64,000 nt of DNA from Lantana camara (taxonomy: Eukaryota; Streptophyta; Magnoliopsida; Lamiales; Verbenaceae), in assembly GCA_037501455.1 (NCBI GenBank), contig CM074858.1, positions 19,208,501 through 19,272,500 of the forward strand, read 5' to 3'. The position numbers and the translations under genes were made by a program. The notes under the pieces were generated by a model. That model ran no database searches and was not told where the DNA came from. It was given only the letters and a program-made list of their open reading frames with translations. This document shows, one piece after another, positions 37,023 through 47,522 of the stretch. Numbering within the stretch: the stretch's first letter is position 1; every line of letters starts with the position of its first letter.

Positions 37023-38441
37023 GAGTTCCAGCCCCTGTTTCATCTCCATTTTGCAGCAGCAGCAGGGGCCATTCCAGGACATCAAGAGCAAGGAGATAGC
37101 AATAAAATAATGCAAAGAAAGCAGCAAAACAACTACAATAACAGCAGCAAATCACACAACCACGAAAGGGATGCAAATGGTGGAGTTAAAATTCATTTCT
37201 TCTAGCTTTCATGGAGGTTCAGCTATGGTTGAGCATCATTCATGCAAAATCCACGAAAAGCATGCATATATATGAAGCAATAAAGTCATAGAGATCCTGT
37301 ATTACTCATCAATTCAAGAAACAAAGCAAGAATGGCATGAATTCATCAAAATACATTTAACCTAACTATTCACTCATGCCTCAAATCTCCATAAATACAA
37401 GCTCAAAATTGGGGATGCAAAGCTTAAAATGACACTTAATAATGTATTTTACAACCCTAAGCTCACCTTGTTAATTGGATGGAAGAAGGAAGAGATTTGA
37501 CCCTTGAATCTCCAAGCTTGGCAAGGGTGACGGGATGAAACTGGAAGCAGGGGTTTGGCTGAGCTTTTCTTGTTTGAGTGAGGGTTGGTTCGGTTAGTAG
37601 AGAGTATGGGGTGTTAGTGGGCATAACTAGCGTTCCATAGGATCCAACCATGGTTAATTTGGTCAATGTTTGTGGGAGTTATAGCAATTTTAGTAAAGTG
37701 TGGCAATTTTTACATCCGTTTTCGGTTTTCGGTTGAATTTCGGGGGTCCAAATGGTCTTAGAAAAATATGAGGCTAAGTTTATTGAACCTGAATTTTTGT
37801 TACGAGTTCAACGTAGTTGACGAAACTCGATTTCGAGTTCCCCGAGCTCAAGATATCACATTCGGAACTAAGGGTGTGCTAAGTGCCCATTAGCCCCCGG
37901 TTTGGTTCCAATCACACCAAATAAATTTAAAACGCAATCAAACGAATCCAAAAATGTAACACGATCATATATACATGTTCATGACACACATATCTCCAAG
38001 ATATTAAATTTCCACGAAATATCGAATTCATTTCATATAGTAACGGCACGCAACTTGTCACGTAAATGTATATAGTTCAAGAATTCATAAAATTTCTAAA
38101 TTCAATTGAAAATTAAAAATCCATTTTAAATATTTAATAAAATATGACGAAATACATATTATTAAAAAGGTTAATTAAAAAAAATAAAAATTTTAATTAT
38201 GATAAACAATTAATTAGGTAATTAAATAATTTAAACACGCAATTAGAGAGCATACAAGTTATTCATGCGCGAGTGGTTCAAGTATTCGTATCAATTCCAA
38301 TTCAAATATTTCATATATTTCAATTAATCCCATATTTAACAGTTTAAATAATAAAATTAATTTTATAAACAATTAATTTGCGCAGATTGATAAACACATA
38401 AGTCATGCTATACGACTGAAAAACTGGGGCATTACAAGAAT

Positions 38442-38579
38442 AGAAATCCATAATTCATATTTTGAATTAAATATATAAGCCCAAATTTGTTATGGACTTG
38501 GGATAAAAATTAATAATCAATAGCTAATTTATTTGGGCCATCAATTAGTAATTTTATCTCCGAATTTTCGGTGTCAACA
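38442..38579 (-). repeat. T LTR, 5' part
   Basis: Continuation of the LTR at 13676-14178 across element A. The minus strand begins TGTTGACACCGAAAATTCGG at 38579. Together the two parts give an LTR of about 0.64 kb. Confidence 0.75.
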
Positions 38580-38875
38580 GTAGTCTATGCATGATTAGGA
38601 ACTTCCCGACTATTTGCTATCTATTGAATTACTTGAGTTTAATTTGAATTCTATTTTAGTTTAACTATCGTTGGTTAATTATTTAATTTAATTGTTGTTA
38701 GTTTAGTAAAGAATCTCAGAACCCCTTCCCCTTTTAATTGTTTTGGCTTTGAAAGTCACAATATTGTCCAATCTCTCCGTGGATCGACCCCTCTTACCAC
38801 TATTTTCAATTTATTTGTATTCGGTACTTGGGACTTTATTTCTTGTGGTCTCGACACCCATCATATAAAAAATTA
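38580..38875 (+). repeat. Probable LTR fragment of another Ty3/gypsy element
   Basis: Contains CTCCGTGGATCGACCCCTC near 38776, similar to the motif near LTR ends of Athila/Tat-type elements. No termini or PBS are visible. Could be unrelated. Confidence 0.3.
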
Positions 38876-39061
38876 AATAAATTTTATTTTTTCAAGGGAG
38901 TTTTCTCTCAGAAATCCCTCGGGAAATTTGGCGGCTAACCTTGGCGCTAACATTTTCGAGGGATTTTCGAGGGAATTTTTCCTCAAAAATTAATTTGTTG
39001 AATTCCTTCGGAAATTTTCGAGGGAAATAACCCATCAAAATCCATCTGTTTTCTTGTGGTG
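38876..39061 (+). mobile_element. CACTA-like transposon end (fragment)
   Basis: Ends TGTTTTCTTGTGGTG (39047-39061), the complement of a CACTACAAGAAAA-type TIR with one change. It is preceded by repeated subterminal words such as TTTCGAGGGAATTT and CCTCGGGAAATT, the usual layout of plant CACTA ends. The other end is not found. Confidence 0.55.
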
Positions 39062-40131
39062 AATGAATAATACTCAGCTTTGTGAGCTTACACGTATCAC
39101 AATCTGAATTGCTCCCCTTTTGGGCCCAAACTTAAGTGTGTATTAATACTTTCATAATAAAAATAACTTTTGTGGGTAAAAAAAAGCCCCAAACTTTATC
39201 TAATCTCTGGGGTCGTTTCTTTTCTAAGGTTAAATAACCCAATAATGGACCAAGTGATGGTAATTGTAGCCCATATTAGGTTCTATACTTACAAATAAAA
39301 AATTTGAGGTCAAGAAATTCTCGGATCTCTTAACTTTAATTAATTTCGTTTTCATAACAATCTTATTTCTTGTTTTTATTTCTCAAATCTTCTTTGTCTT
39401 CTCTATTTTTTCAATTCTTACGGATGGATGTTGCTGCAAAATTCTAATACTAGTTTTTTATGAATAGAAGAATTCTTTTCTTTCGATACTAATCAAAATT
39501 TCATGCCTAGTTGTTGATGCATAGAAGAACTCGTCTTCTTTCTAAAATCGTCTTTGATGTATAGAAAAAATCATCTTCAATATGAACTTTCAAGCTATAA
39601 AATTTTAATTATGATAAAATTTTCTACATATAAAAGAAGCCTTAAAAGAAAAGGACAACAAAAAAAAAAATTAGGAAAAAGGAGAAATCATAAGAAATAG
39701 AAAAAAAATTCATAAAATTACAATTCAATTCTAATATTGTTTGAAGGATGTACAATTACATTTTGGATTGTACAACTTATTTATTTATTAAGGAATGTGT
39801 AACGTTGGGCATGAATTTTGAAGTATCATCGATTGCTACAAAGTTATATACGTTCATGGATTCCCTTAAATTTGAGTGTTATTCTTGATCACATATAATT
39901 AAATTTTTTAGAGGGCACTTGATAAGATTTTATTAATATAGTAAGAAATTATAGCAGGAAAAATAACAGGAGATTTCAAGCGGTTGAGCATTAAAAACCA
40001 TTCTAAATAACATTAAGTCACCCAAAAATGAATTATATCGAAAGTGAATTATATTTTCTATTTAAGTGATTATTATTCTAAAATTTATACCAATCACGAA
40101 TGACTATAAATACTCATATTGCATTGATTGA
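39062..40131. other. AT-rich intergenic sequence
   Basis: No protein-like frame, no terminal repeats and no RNA gene recognised. Possibly part of the original chromosomal sequence into which the surrounding elements inserted. Confidence 0.5.
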
Positions 40132-40139
40132 CCTGAGAT

Positions 40140-40301
40140 CTATGATATACGGATACGACAATACAGACACGACATGATACAGACACGGTGATAAATTTTT
40201 TCTTGAGTTTCTCATGTAAAAAGTATCAGACATTGTATCGAATACGAATGTCCGACACGACACGGTAAAATAATATTTTTAAAAGTTTTCGTACATTTTA
40301 A
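40140..40301. mobile_element. Small TIR element 3, decayed (CACGGACAC family)
   Basis: Starts CTATGATATACGGATACG and contains GACACGACATGATACAGACACGG words. It ends CGTACATTTTAA, a weak match to the expected end. Flanked by 8-bp duplications CCTGAGAT (40132-40139 and 40302-40309). Confidence 0.65.
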
Positions 40302-40634
40302 CCTGAGATATGTCCAGACTAGAATTATCTAATTATATAAGCTTCACATTGTTGGAAAATTATCACGTAATCAAACATCATTAAAGTGTTATAAAAAATG
40401 TAAGTCGTGCATTTTGACATGAGATATGTCCAGAATAAAATTATCTAATCATATAAGTTTCACATTATTGGAAAATTATCACATAATCAAACATCGTTAA
40501 AGTGTTATAAATAATGTAAGTCGTGCATTTTAACCTGAGATATGTCCAGACTAGAATTATCTAATCATATAAACTTCACATTGTTGGAAAATTATCACAT
40601 AATCAAATATCATTAAATTGTTATTAATAACGTA
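40301..40634. repeat. 116-bp tandem repeat, about 2.9 copies
   Basis: Copies begin ACCTGAGATATGTCC at 40301, ACATGAGATATGTCC at 40417 and ACCTGAGATATGTCC at 40533. Each contains TTCACATTRTTGGAAAATTATCAC. The unit includes the right end of TIR element 3 plus its target duplication. The third copy is cut by the copia insertion. Confidence 0.85.
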
Positions 40635-40868
40635 TGACAAGTTATGAAACACAAGAGGAATTGAGAGAGAACTTCTTCATAACTGGAAAAATTAAAGTGG
40701 TTGTTTACAAGCCTTTTAACTCAATATATAAAAGTCCAGGTGTAACGTGAAATTGTAACTTTATAAGTGGTAATATTGGGAGGTTAATTAAAGTGATCTC
40801 AACCCACTAATTGATTAATAGTAACCTAACTTAACTAACCCAGCTTTGGGTTAATATATTTGTTAATA
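40635..40868 (-). repeat. Copia 3' LTR
   Basis: TGACAAG...TGTTAATA on the plus strand. In element sense it starts TATTAAC and ends TTGTCA, so the 5' terminus is TA rather than TG. Contains TCAATATATAAAAG (TATA box) near 40720. Confidence 0.85.
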
Positions 40869-40884
40869 CCCCCCTCCCCCCTCT
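40869..40884 (-). promoter_or_regulatory. Copia polypurine tract
   Basis: Minus strand GAGGGGGGAGGGGGG directly before the LTR. Confidence 0.85.
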
Positions 40885-40989
40885 CAAACTGGAGGGTGAA
40901 GATTGAGTAAGACCAGTCTGGATAAGTGAGATTGGAAGACTGGAGTAGGCAGTGGTTTGGTGAGAATGTCGGCCAGTTGATCTTGTGTG

Positions 40990-41640
40990 CGAAGTGGAAG
41001 CAAATGAATGATGCCCTATTGTAATTTTTCTCAAACGACATGGCAGTTAATCTCTATATGCTTAGTGCGTTCATGAAAACTTGGATTTGCTGTTATATGA
41101 AGGGCTAATTTGTTGTCACAGAAGATAATGGCTGGTTGTGTATCCCTAAGTCTTTAAGAATGTATTTTATCCATTGTATCTCACAAGTTGTGGCAGCAAG
41201 AGCACGGTACTCAGCTTCAAAGGCTGATCTGCTGATGGTTGTTTGCTTCTTTGATTTCCAGCTAATTAAGGAATGGACAAGGAAAATACAGAAGTCGATG
41301 ATAGATTTTCTTGTGTCAAGACATCCGGCCCAATCAGAATCACTAAAAGCTTTGAGTTCCGATGTTAAGTTTGCTAGGAAGAAGAGGTCTTGTGCTGGAG
41401 TATTTTTGATGTATCTAGGGATCCGGATTACAGCTTGGTGATGTTAGATTGTTGGTGTTGGTAGAAATTGGCTAAGTTGCTGGACATCATAAGCAATGTC
41501 TGGTCATACTGTACAGAGGTATAGAAGTCTACCAATCAGCCTCCTGTAACTGGAAATGTCTGTGTATGGTTCTCCTTCTGCTATAAGCTTGAGTGTGGTG
41601 TCTATTGGAGTTTGAGTTGGTTTACAAGCAAGCATCCCAG
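40990..41640 (-). pseudogene. Copia RNase H and end of RT region, decayed
   Basis: Minus-strand pieces carry SKKQTTISRSAFEAEYRALA (about 41200-41260), the usual copia RNase H segment with EAEYRAL, followed by IIFCDNK (about 41120) and [12 protein letters not shown] near 41040. Several frames and stops interrupt it. RNase H removes the RNA strand after reverse transcription. Confidence 0.8.
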
Positions 41641-41644
41641 AGTC

Positions 41645-42414
41645 TTAAAGTAATTCCAAAGCATACTTTCTCTGATTAATCATGATTCCAGCTTTAGATC
41701 TTGCAATCTCTAATCCCATAAAGTATTTCAATGATCCCAAGTCTTTGATTTTGAAGGTGTTGTCCAAGTAAGCTTTGATGGAATCAATTTTAGATTGATT
41801 ATTTCCACACACTATAATGTCATCTACATAAACCAAGAGAAAAGTGAAACTATTATCAGATCTTTTGACAAACAAACTATAGTCAGATAGAGACTGAGAA
41901 TATCTTTGAGAGATTAAAGAGGAGAAAAGCTTTGAACCATTGTCTAGAGGCTTGTTTTAAGCCATAGAGGGATTTTGTTAGCTTGCAAACCTCTGTTTAT
42001 GGAGAAACCTTGAGGTAATATCATATACACCTCTTCATCCAAACCTCCCTAAAGAAATGCGTTATTGACATCAAGTTGTTGAAGCAACCAGTTATTCGGA
42101 GCAGCTAAAGTAAGAAGGATTCTAATTGTTGTGATTTTAGCAACAGGACTGAATGTGTCAAAATAATCTGAGCCCTCAGTTTGAGTATAACCCTTAGCTA
42201 CTAATCTAGCTTTATATCGTTCTATAGAACCATCAGCTTTATATTTGATTCTATACACCCATTTACACCCTAATGGCCTTTTATTTGGAGGAAGATCTAC
42301 AATGGTCCAATTATTTGTGGCCTGAAGTGCATCAATCTCTTTTTGCATAGCTTGTAACCATTCTTCAGATTTGATAGGTTGATTATAAGTTTTTGGTTCA
42401 ATATTGGAACTCAA
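41645..42414 (-). pseudogene. Copia reverse transcriptase (RVT_2), broken
   Basis: The upstream frame (42049-42414) has the start of RVT_2: [37 protein letters not shown] and [10 protein letters not shown], ending at a stop after NNAFL. The downstream frame (41645-41875) holds LLVYVDDIIVCG with the catalytic YVDD, then LGSLKYFMGLEIA. The segment between (41876-42048) is out of frame. The enzyme copies element RNA into cDNA; this copy cannot be made as one protein. Confidence 0.9.
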
Positions 42415-42419
42415 CTAAG

Positions 42420-42990
42420 ACTATAATGCTTGTGTATGGAAGAAATTTTATCATAACTCACAACAGAGGATAAGGGAAAGTGTACACCTGATGGGATGCT
42501 TTGTGATGAAGAATCTGTTTTGAGGAGATTACATTGATAATCTTGAAGGTAAGAAGGGGCCTTCCTCACTCTGTGAGATTGATGAACAAGCTGAGAAGTG
42601 ATACCTGAGGAATCAAAAGCATCAATGTTAGTGTTTGAGGAAGAAGATGGAGCTGATAGTCTTAATGCTCCAGAATCCTAGGTATTGTTATCGAAATGAG
42701 ACTGAGGAGCTTGAGGAGGTGACTGTTGCATAGTTGGGATGCTTGAAGAATTGTCTGTTTGTTGCAAAGCAATATCACTGTCAACATAAACAATATCAGA
42801 ACAATTAGGATTTGGATTAGTTGAGTTTTGCAAAGGGAAACAATTCTCAACAAACCAGACATTACTGGATACAAATATTTCAAGAGTGTCTAAATCTTGT
42901 AAAATGTAACCTTTAGTGTCTTGTTTTTAACCCAAGAAGACATACTTCCTTGCTCTATGATCAAATTTGGACCTGTTCTGAGATAGAGGT
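42420..42990 (-). pseudogene. Copia integrase-to-RT linker, decayed
   Basis: A low-complexity, serine- and glutamine-rich linker in broken frames (for example 42662-42883), as expected between the integrase C-terminal region and RVT_2. No catalytic motif is expected or seen. Confidence 0.6.
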
Positions 42991-43003
42991 GAGGCATAAA
43001 CCA

Positions 43004-43483
43004 TCAACCAAACACTTCTAACTCTGAATAATCAAGAACTGTATTATGTAACAGTTGATATGGAGACTTATGATGCAATAAGAGGGCGAGAAGTCTATTA
43101 ATGATATACACAATATGGGTGACAAAATAAGACCACATATATTTAGGAAAGTTAGATTGAAAAAGCAGAGCTCTAGCAACATTTAAAATGTGCTGGTGTT
43201 TTCCTTCCACAGTGCCATTTTGCTCAGGTGTTTCCACACATGAGGTTTGATAAACAATACCTTTTTAGAAAAGAAATCATGCATTAAAAATCTAGGTCCA
43301 TTGTAAGATCTGACTATTTTAACAGTAGTATTAAACTGATTTTCTATTAAAATAATGAAAGATTGCAATTGTGGCCTAATGTCAAATTTTTGCTTAACCA
43401 AGGCAACCCAAGTGTACCTAGAATAATCGTCTACAATAGTAAGAAAGTATTTATGACCCAATAATGAAGGAATGGAGTAAGGA
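43004..43483 (-). pseudogene. Copia integrase core, broken and with altered catalytic residue
   Basis: Minus-strand frame 43183-43461 has KYFLTIVDDYSRYTWV, and a second frame (43004-43237) has PEQNGTVEGKHQHILNVAR, which supplies the catalytic Glu. The usual SDNG segment reads SYNG (near 43308), replacing the catalytic Asp with Tyr. A stop (TAG in place of TGG) separates it from the upstream protease frame, and a frameshift lies near 43220. The integrase inserts the cDNA; this copy would be inactive even if read through. Confidence 0.9.
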
Positions 43484-43485
43484 CC

Positions 43486-44379
43486 CTATATATCAACATG
43501 AATTAAAGCAAATGGCATAGATGAAGTAGAAGTGCTAGATGCAAAGGGAAGCTTCTTTTGCTTGGAGAAATGACAAATGTCACAATGTTCAGAGGAATTA
43601 CATTTAAATGATTTATTCAAAGAGTTAAGTACATTCAAAGTAGAATGAGACACATGTCCCGATCTATAATGCCACAGATTCCCAGAATGTACAGAATTAT
43701 AACTGGAAAAATAGATAACAGTTGATCTAGTTACAACAACAGGATTATGTGAATGCAGGACATACAATCCATCTTGAAACTTAGCTAAACCAATCATCCT
43801 CCAATTCTTAAGATCCTGAATGATGTAAGAATGGTTTTGAAATATGAAACAACAACCAAGTGAGTTGGTGAGTTTAGGGACAGACAAAAGATGAAATTTA
43901 AAACAAAGAATGAATAATACATCATTCAAAACAATATCAACAGATATTCTAATAGTACCAGATTGTTTAGCTAAGATATGAATGCCATTTGGAAGTGAAA
44001 CAGATACATAATTGATATTATTCAAAGTATTAAATAAATGCGAGGAAGAACAGATATGATCTATGGCTCCAGTGTCTAATATCCAAAAGGGCTTGACACT
44101 GGAACAAGCACAAGGGGTACTTGTGTCAAATGCAACTTTGAGAGTGTTAGATGAGGAAGGATCTACAGTAATCTGATTTGCATGATGTGCTTGAGGAGCA
44201 TCAGAAGGTTGAATCAAGGTTAACAGCTTTTGAAATTGCTCCTGACTAAAGGAAAAGACAATGTGATCTTGATGACTGATTTCAGTAGGATCTTGATCTT
44301 GAACCTGAGAGTCAGGAACTTCTTGAATTTGGTTGTCTTGAGTGTACAAGGCAGCAGCAACTGGATTTGAGAATCTCAA
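43486..44379 (-). pseudogene. Copia protease and GAG-pre-integrase domain
   Basis: The longest coding remnant (297 codons). Residues about 92-100 read PFWILDTGAIDHI, the aspartic protease site with DTGA in place of the usual DSGA. Residues about 238-285 have LWHYRSGHVS and HCDICHFSKQKKLPF, the His-Cys zinc site of the pre-integrase domain. The frame ends at a stop in the segment that begins the integrase core. Confidence 0.9.
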
Positions 44380-44399
44380 ATTAGGGGGGAATCCATGCT

Positions 44400-45266
44400 T
44401 CTTACAGCAAGTATACTCAGTGTGATTAGGACCCCCACAGTATCTGCAAACTTTGCCTTTGTTTACTGGTAATTTGGAAGAAAAATAGAAACGTTAAGCT
44501 TTACCAGAACCTTGAGAATTTTCCAAGAAACCTTGATTGCCTTGATTGCACATGGAATAGCTAGATCCCGGAGTCATAGCTTCTTGTGCCGGAGGTCTAA
44601 AACCTTGTACAGCAAATGAACGATGTACAAAGGCAATAGAGAATTGCCTTTCTTGTTGAATAACCATAGCAAAATCCTTTGCAATAGTAGGCAGCGGATC
44701 TAACAGCATGATTTGTGATCTAACCCCAGAGTATTTATCATTTAATCCATTAAGAAATCTAATAACGCAGTCACTCTGTTGATAAGCCTTGATTGTATCA
44801 ATCGCACCATATGCACAATGAGTAGGACACGTCCATACAGGTAAAGCACGAAAATTAAAGTATTCATCCCAGAGTACCTTCAATTTTTTGATGTAATCAG
44901 ACACAGAATCATCACCCTGCTTAATGGAAAACAAATCTTCCAGCAACTTAGCGATCCGGAAGGCATCGCCCTGAGAGAATCTATCTTTGTGATCTTGCCA
45001 AACATCAAAGAATTTGTCCATCTAAAGGATCGATTGAGCGATGGTGGGGGAATAACGCGAGAGATCCAAGAAAGTATCATAGTGTTGCATCTCTCCCAAA
45101 CCGAAAGAAGATGATCCAATGGAGAACGCATCGGTAGAGCACCGGTGACGAAAACGTATTTGTTCTTGGAGAGTAACTCCATTTTCATACCTCTCGCCCA
45201 GGTATGGTAATTGGATCCATCAAGCACTGGATTAACGAGAATAAAGTGATGGATTTTCATTCGCAT
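44400..45266 (-). pseudogene. Copia gag (UBN2-type) with zinc knuckle
   Basis: The frame from 45266 starts with ATG and has NPVLDGSNYHTWARGMKMEL, the N-terminal copia gag signature. A frameshift near 45020 leads to the second frame (44494-45021) with DYIKKLKVLWDEY and RFLNGLNDKYSGVRSQIM. The zinc knuckle CRYCGGPNHTEYTC lies near 44420-44460 after a further stop. Gag forms the particle. Confidence 0.9.
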
Positions 45267-45390
45267 GAAGATAGTATGGACTGGATGGCATCAATTTTGC
45301 CTCAGCGGCATCGATAACCTCAGGCGACGCGATTGATGAACAAGAAGCTTCAAGAAATTGATTGCAGAAGAAGATCGAAACAAGGAAAAT

Positions 45391-47247
45391 TGTAACGCCC
45401 CACGTTTTCACACGTGTAGGTAAGTGACACGTGTGTTTAATTTGTGCTTTATTTGATTTTATTTTTATTTATATGTGTTTAAAATTTACTTATTATCTGA
45501 AATAATTGTCAAATTTTCGTTTGAATTCGAATTTGAAATGTGAATATATGATCGAACTTGCAAAATTATGAATTTCATGAATCTTGTGTTAATTTTATGA
45601 AATCGTATGATCTATGCATGCTGAGGGTGTAATTACAATTTATGTAAAAGTTATGGACTTGATTGAAAGTAAGTCTTGGGCTTAATTATCACTTTTTGAA
45701 AGTTTAGGGACCTATTTGAATAATAGGCCACCCTGTACGGTTTTTCAAATATCTTGAGCTCGGGATCTTGGATTCGAGATCTGTCTTTTGCGTTGAACTC
45801 GTTTTGACAATTCCTAACCAATAAACTTGACCTTATACCTTTTTGATGTTGTTTGAATCTCCGACGAAGCGAACCACCATCCTTCTTCTTCCAACGTAAA
45901 GATAGATATGAAATCTCCTCATCTTCATGCATATTTTCATCCATGAGAAGTATGATTTAAGTTAGAGATTCATGAGGGTTAGTGATGAACATGAATAGTG
46001 AAGATGAAAGCTTGATTCTTGGTATGTGATTATCCATGGCATATCTTGTGTTTTTATGCATGAAACATGCTCTATCTAGCTCCCTTATCATTTCTACAAG
46101 CATGGACCAAGTGTTAGTTGGATGATATGAAAGTTGCCATTAAAGGAGCTTGAAGATCCATGCATGAAACTTGAGTTTTAATGGAGGATTTCAATTGATA
46201 TGCTTGAATTCTTGTTTAGGAGATTGAAATACATGTTTTTCCCTAAGTTTTGTGGTGAATTCTTGGCCTAAGTTGGTGTCTAGGTTGTTCTTGGTCTTAT
46301 TGGTTCTAAAACAGGGAAAGCCAAAGGTGTATGTATGTGTATGAGTCATTATGCTATCATATGAAAGTGATGCTCGAATTATATGATATGAATATGAGAA
46401 GCTTGATTATGGATTAACGTATGAATTGAATTATAAAAGAAATGAACGAATGAACATGAACGAGTATCAATTCTTTGTGGATTGAATAAATAACTTGATT
46501 ATGTGATCTTAATTGCACATATGAGCATCTCCATAACATAATTATCTTGTTCATGCACCTCATATCACGTTTATTGCATGCCGTGCGTCGTTATGATCAT
46601 ATTGAGTCTCACACCACTTTTGATATTAGTCAGGTGGGAGACGAGGCAAGGCAGTGAGGCCCTTGTATATTTCTTTTGGTAAATCAGGTGGGTTTTTCTT
46701 CTATTAGTGAAAGATATGACTCAATATACTCGAATGTGCAAGATTTTGGCTAAAAGTATATATATATACATCGAGTGTTTCCAACGTAAAGCCTTTACTT
46801 TATGAATTCCTACCAAATGGCTTGGCGAGAATTGACTGTTCACAATGAATGTGAGCCCTGGAACTTAGTGTACGTGGTTATCCGGGGAAGCTCGGGCTGA
46901 CGGTGATCCCCATGCACTAGTTCCACTAAATTACGGTGATACCGATCCTCGCTAGGAGATTAGCGGGGAATGAGAACCAGGCTTTTGGGGATTCATGTAC
47001 CCCACTAGCCATAATGAATGGGTGTTGGTCTTGCAAACCCGTCCACTACCCGGAGGGAAAATGAGTAAATGAATGATTAAATGAACGATCGAACGAATGA
47101 GCACAAAAGAATGAATGATAATGACACACAAGTGAGTGTGTTGTGTCCCCGTTCGCCTTGATTTGGCTCGTGTATGGATTTTTCATTTCATATGCGGGTC
47201 GGGTTAGGGTGTGTGGGGATGTGACGTCTCGCGCTCGGGGTGTTACA
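45391..47247 (+). repeat. G: solo LTR with internal deletion, inserted in copia leader
   Basis: Starts TGTAACGCCCCAC and ends GGGTGTTACA, flanked by AAAAT (45386-45390) and AAAAC (47248-47252), one mismatch. At 1.86 kb it is shorter than relatives: near 47130 the sequence jumps from the mid-LTR ACACACAAG block to the GTGTGTTGTGTCCCCGTTCGCC block near the LTR end. No dyad cluster is visible. Confidence 0.8.
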
Positions 47248-47276
47248 AAAACGAAGAACTCTAACAGCAATTGTTA

Positions 47277-47288
47277 CTCCTGATACCA
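47277..47288 (-). promoter_or_regulatory. Copia primer binding site
   Basis: Minus strand TGGTATCAGGAG immediately after the LTR end CA; iMet-type with a changed distal end. Confidence 0.85.
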
Positions 47289-47517
47289 TGACAAATTATG
47301 AAACACAAGAGGAATTGAGAGAGAATTTCTTCATAACTGGAAAAAGGAAAGTGGTTGTCTACAAGGCTTTTAGCTCAATATATAAAAGTCCAGGTGTAAG
47401 GTGAAATTATAACTTTGCACGTGGTAATATTGGGAGGTTAACTAAAGTAACCCCAAACCACAAATTGATTAATAGTAACCTAACTAACCCAATTTTGGGT
47501 TAATATATATGTTAATA
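47289..47517 (-). repeat. Copia 5' LTR
   Basis: Matches 40635-40868 with scattered substitutions and small indels. Contains TCAATATATAAAAG near 47375. Confidence 0.85.
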
Positions 47518-47522
47518 ACGTA

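Larger units (their letters stand above)
14179..38436 (-). mobile_element. A: non-autonomous long-LTR retrotransposon with nested insertions
   Basis: Bounded by TGTAGC at 14179 and ATTACA at 38436 (the minus-strand start is TGTAATGCCCC), and flanked by perfect 5-bp duplications AGAAT. After removing nested DNA the two LTRs are both close to 3.66 kb and the interior is about 3.2 kb. PBS at 34264-34275 and polypurine tract at 27835-27849 are intact. No gag-pol is visible. Nested within it are B, C and two small TIR elements. Confidence 0.85.
34284..38436 (-). repeat. A right LTR, complete with a TIR insertion
   Basis: TGTAGCGCCCC at 34284 to ATTACA at 38436, about 3.66 kb without the 490-bp insertion and its 8-bp duplication. 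Dyad cluster at 36885-37022, splice-donor-like CAAG/GTGAGC (minus, exon side 37467), microsatellite 36430-36780. Confidence 0.9.
40635..47517 (-). mobile_element. Ty1/copia retrotransposon, complete in structure but decayed
   Basis: Flanked by ACGTA (40630-40634 and 47518-47522), with LTRs of 234 and 229 bp, PBS next to the right LTR, polypurine tract next to the left LTR, and gag-protease-integrase-RT-RNase H in copia order on the minus strand. Without solo LTR G it measures about 5.0 kb. Frameshifts and stops make it inactive. Confidence 0.9.

Noticed and set aside
26671..37666. Similar 67-76-codon frames beginning M(A/T)(K/R)LTMV in both A LTRs (26671-26874, 37463-37666, minus) and in solo LTR C (29084-29314, plus), all reaching the splice-donor-like site.
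   Set aside because: The first half is alike in protein, but in the second half the A and C sequences are similar at DNA level in different frames, so reading frame is not preserved. Best explained by LTR homology, not a conserved peptide.
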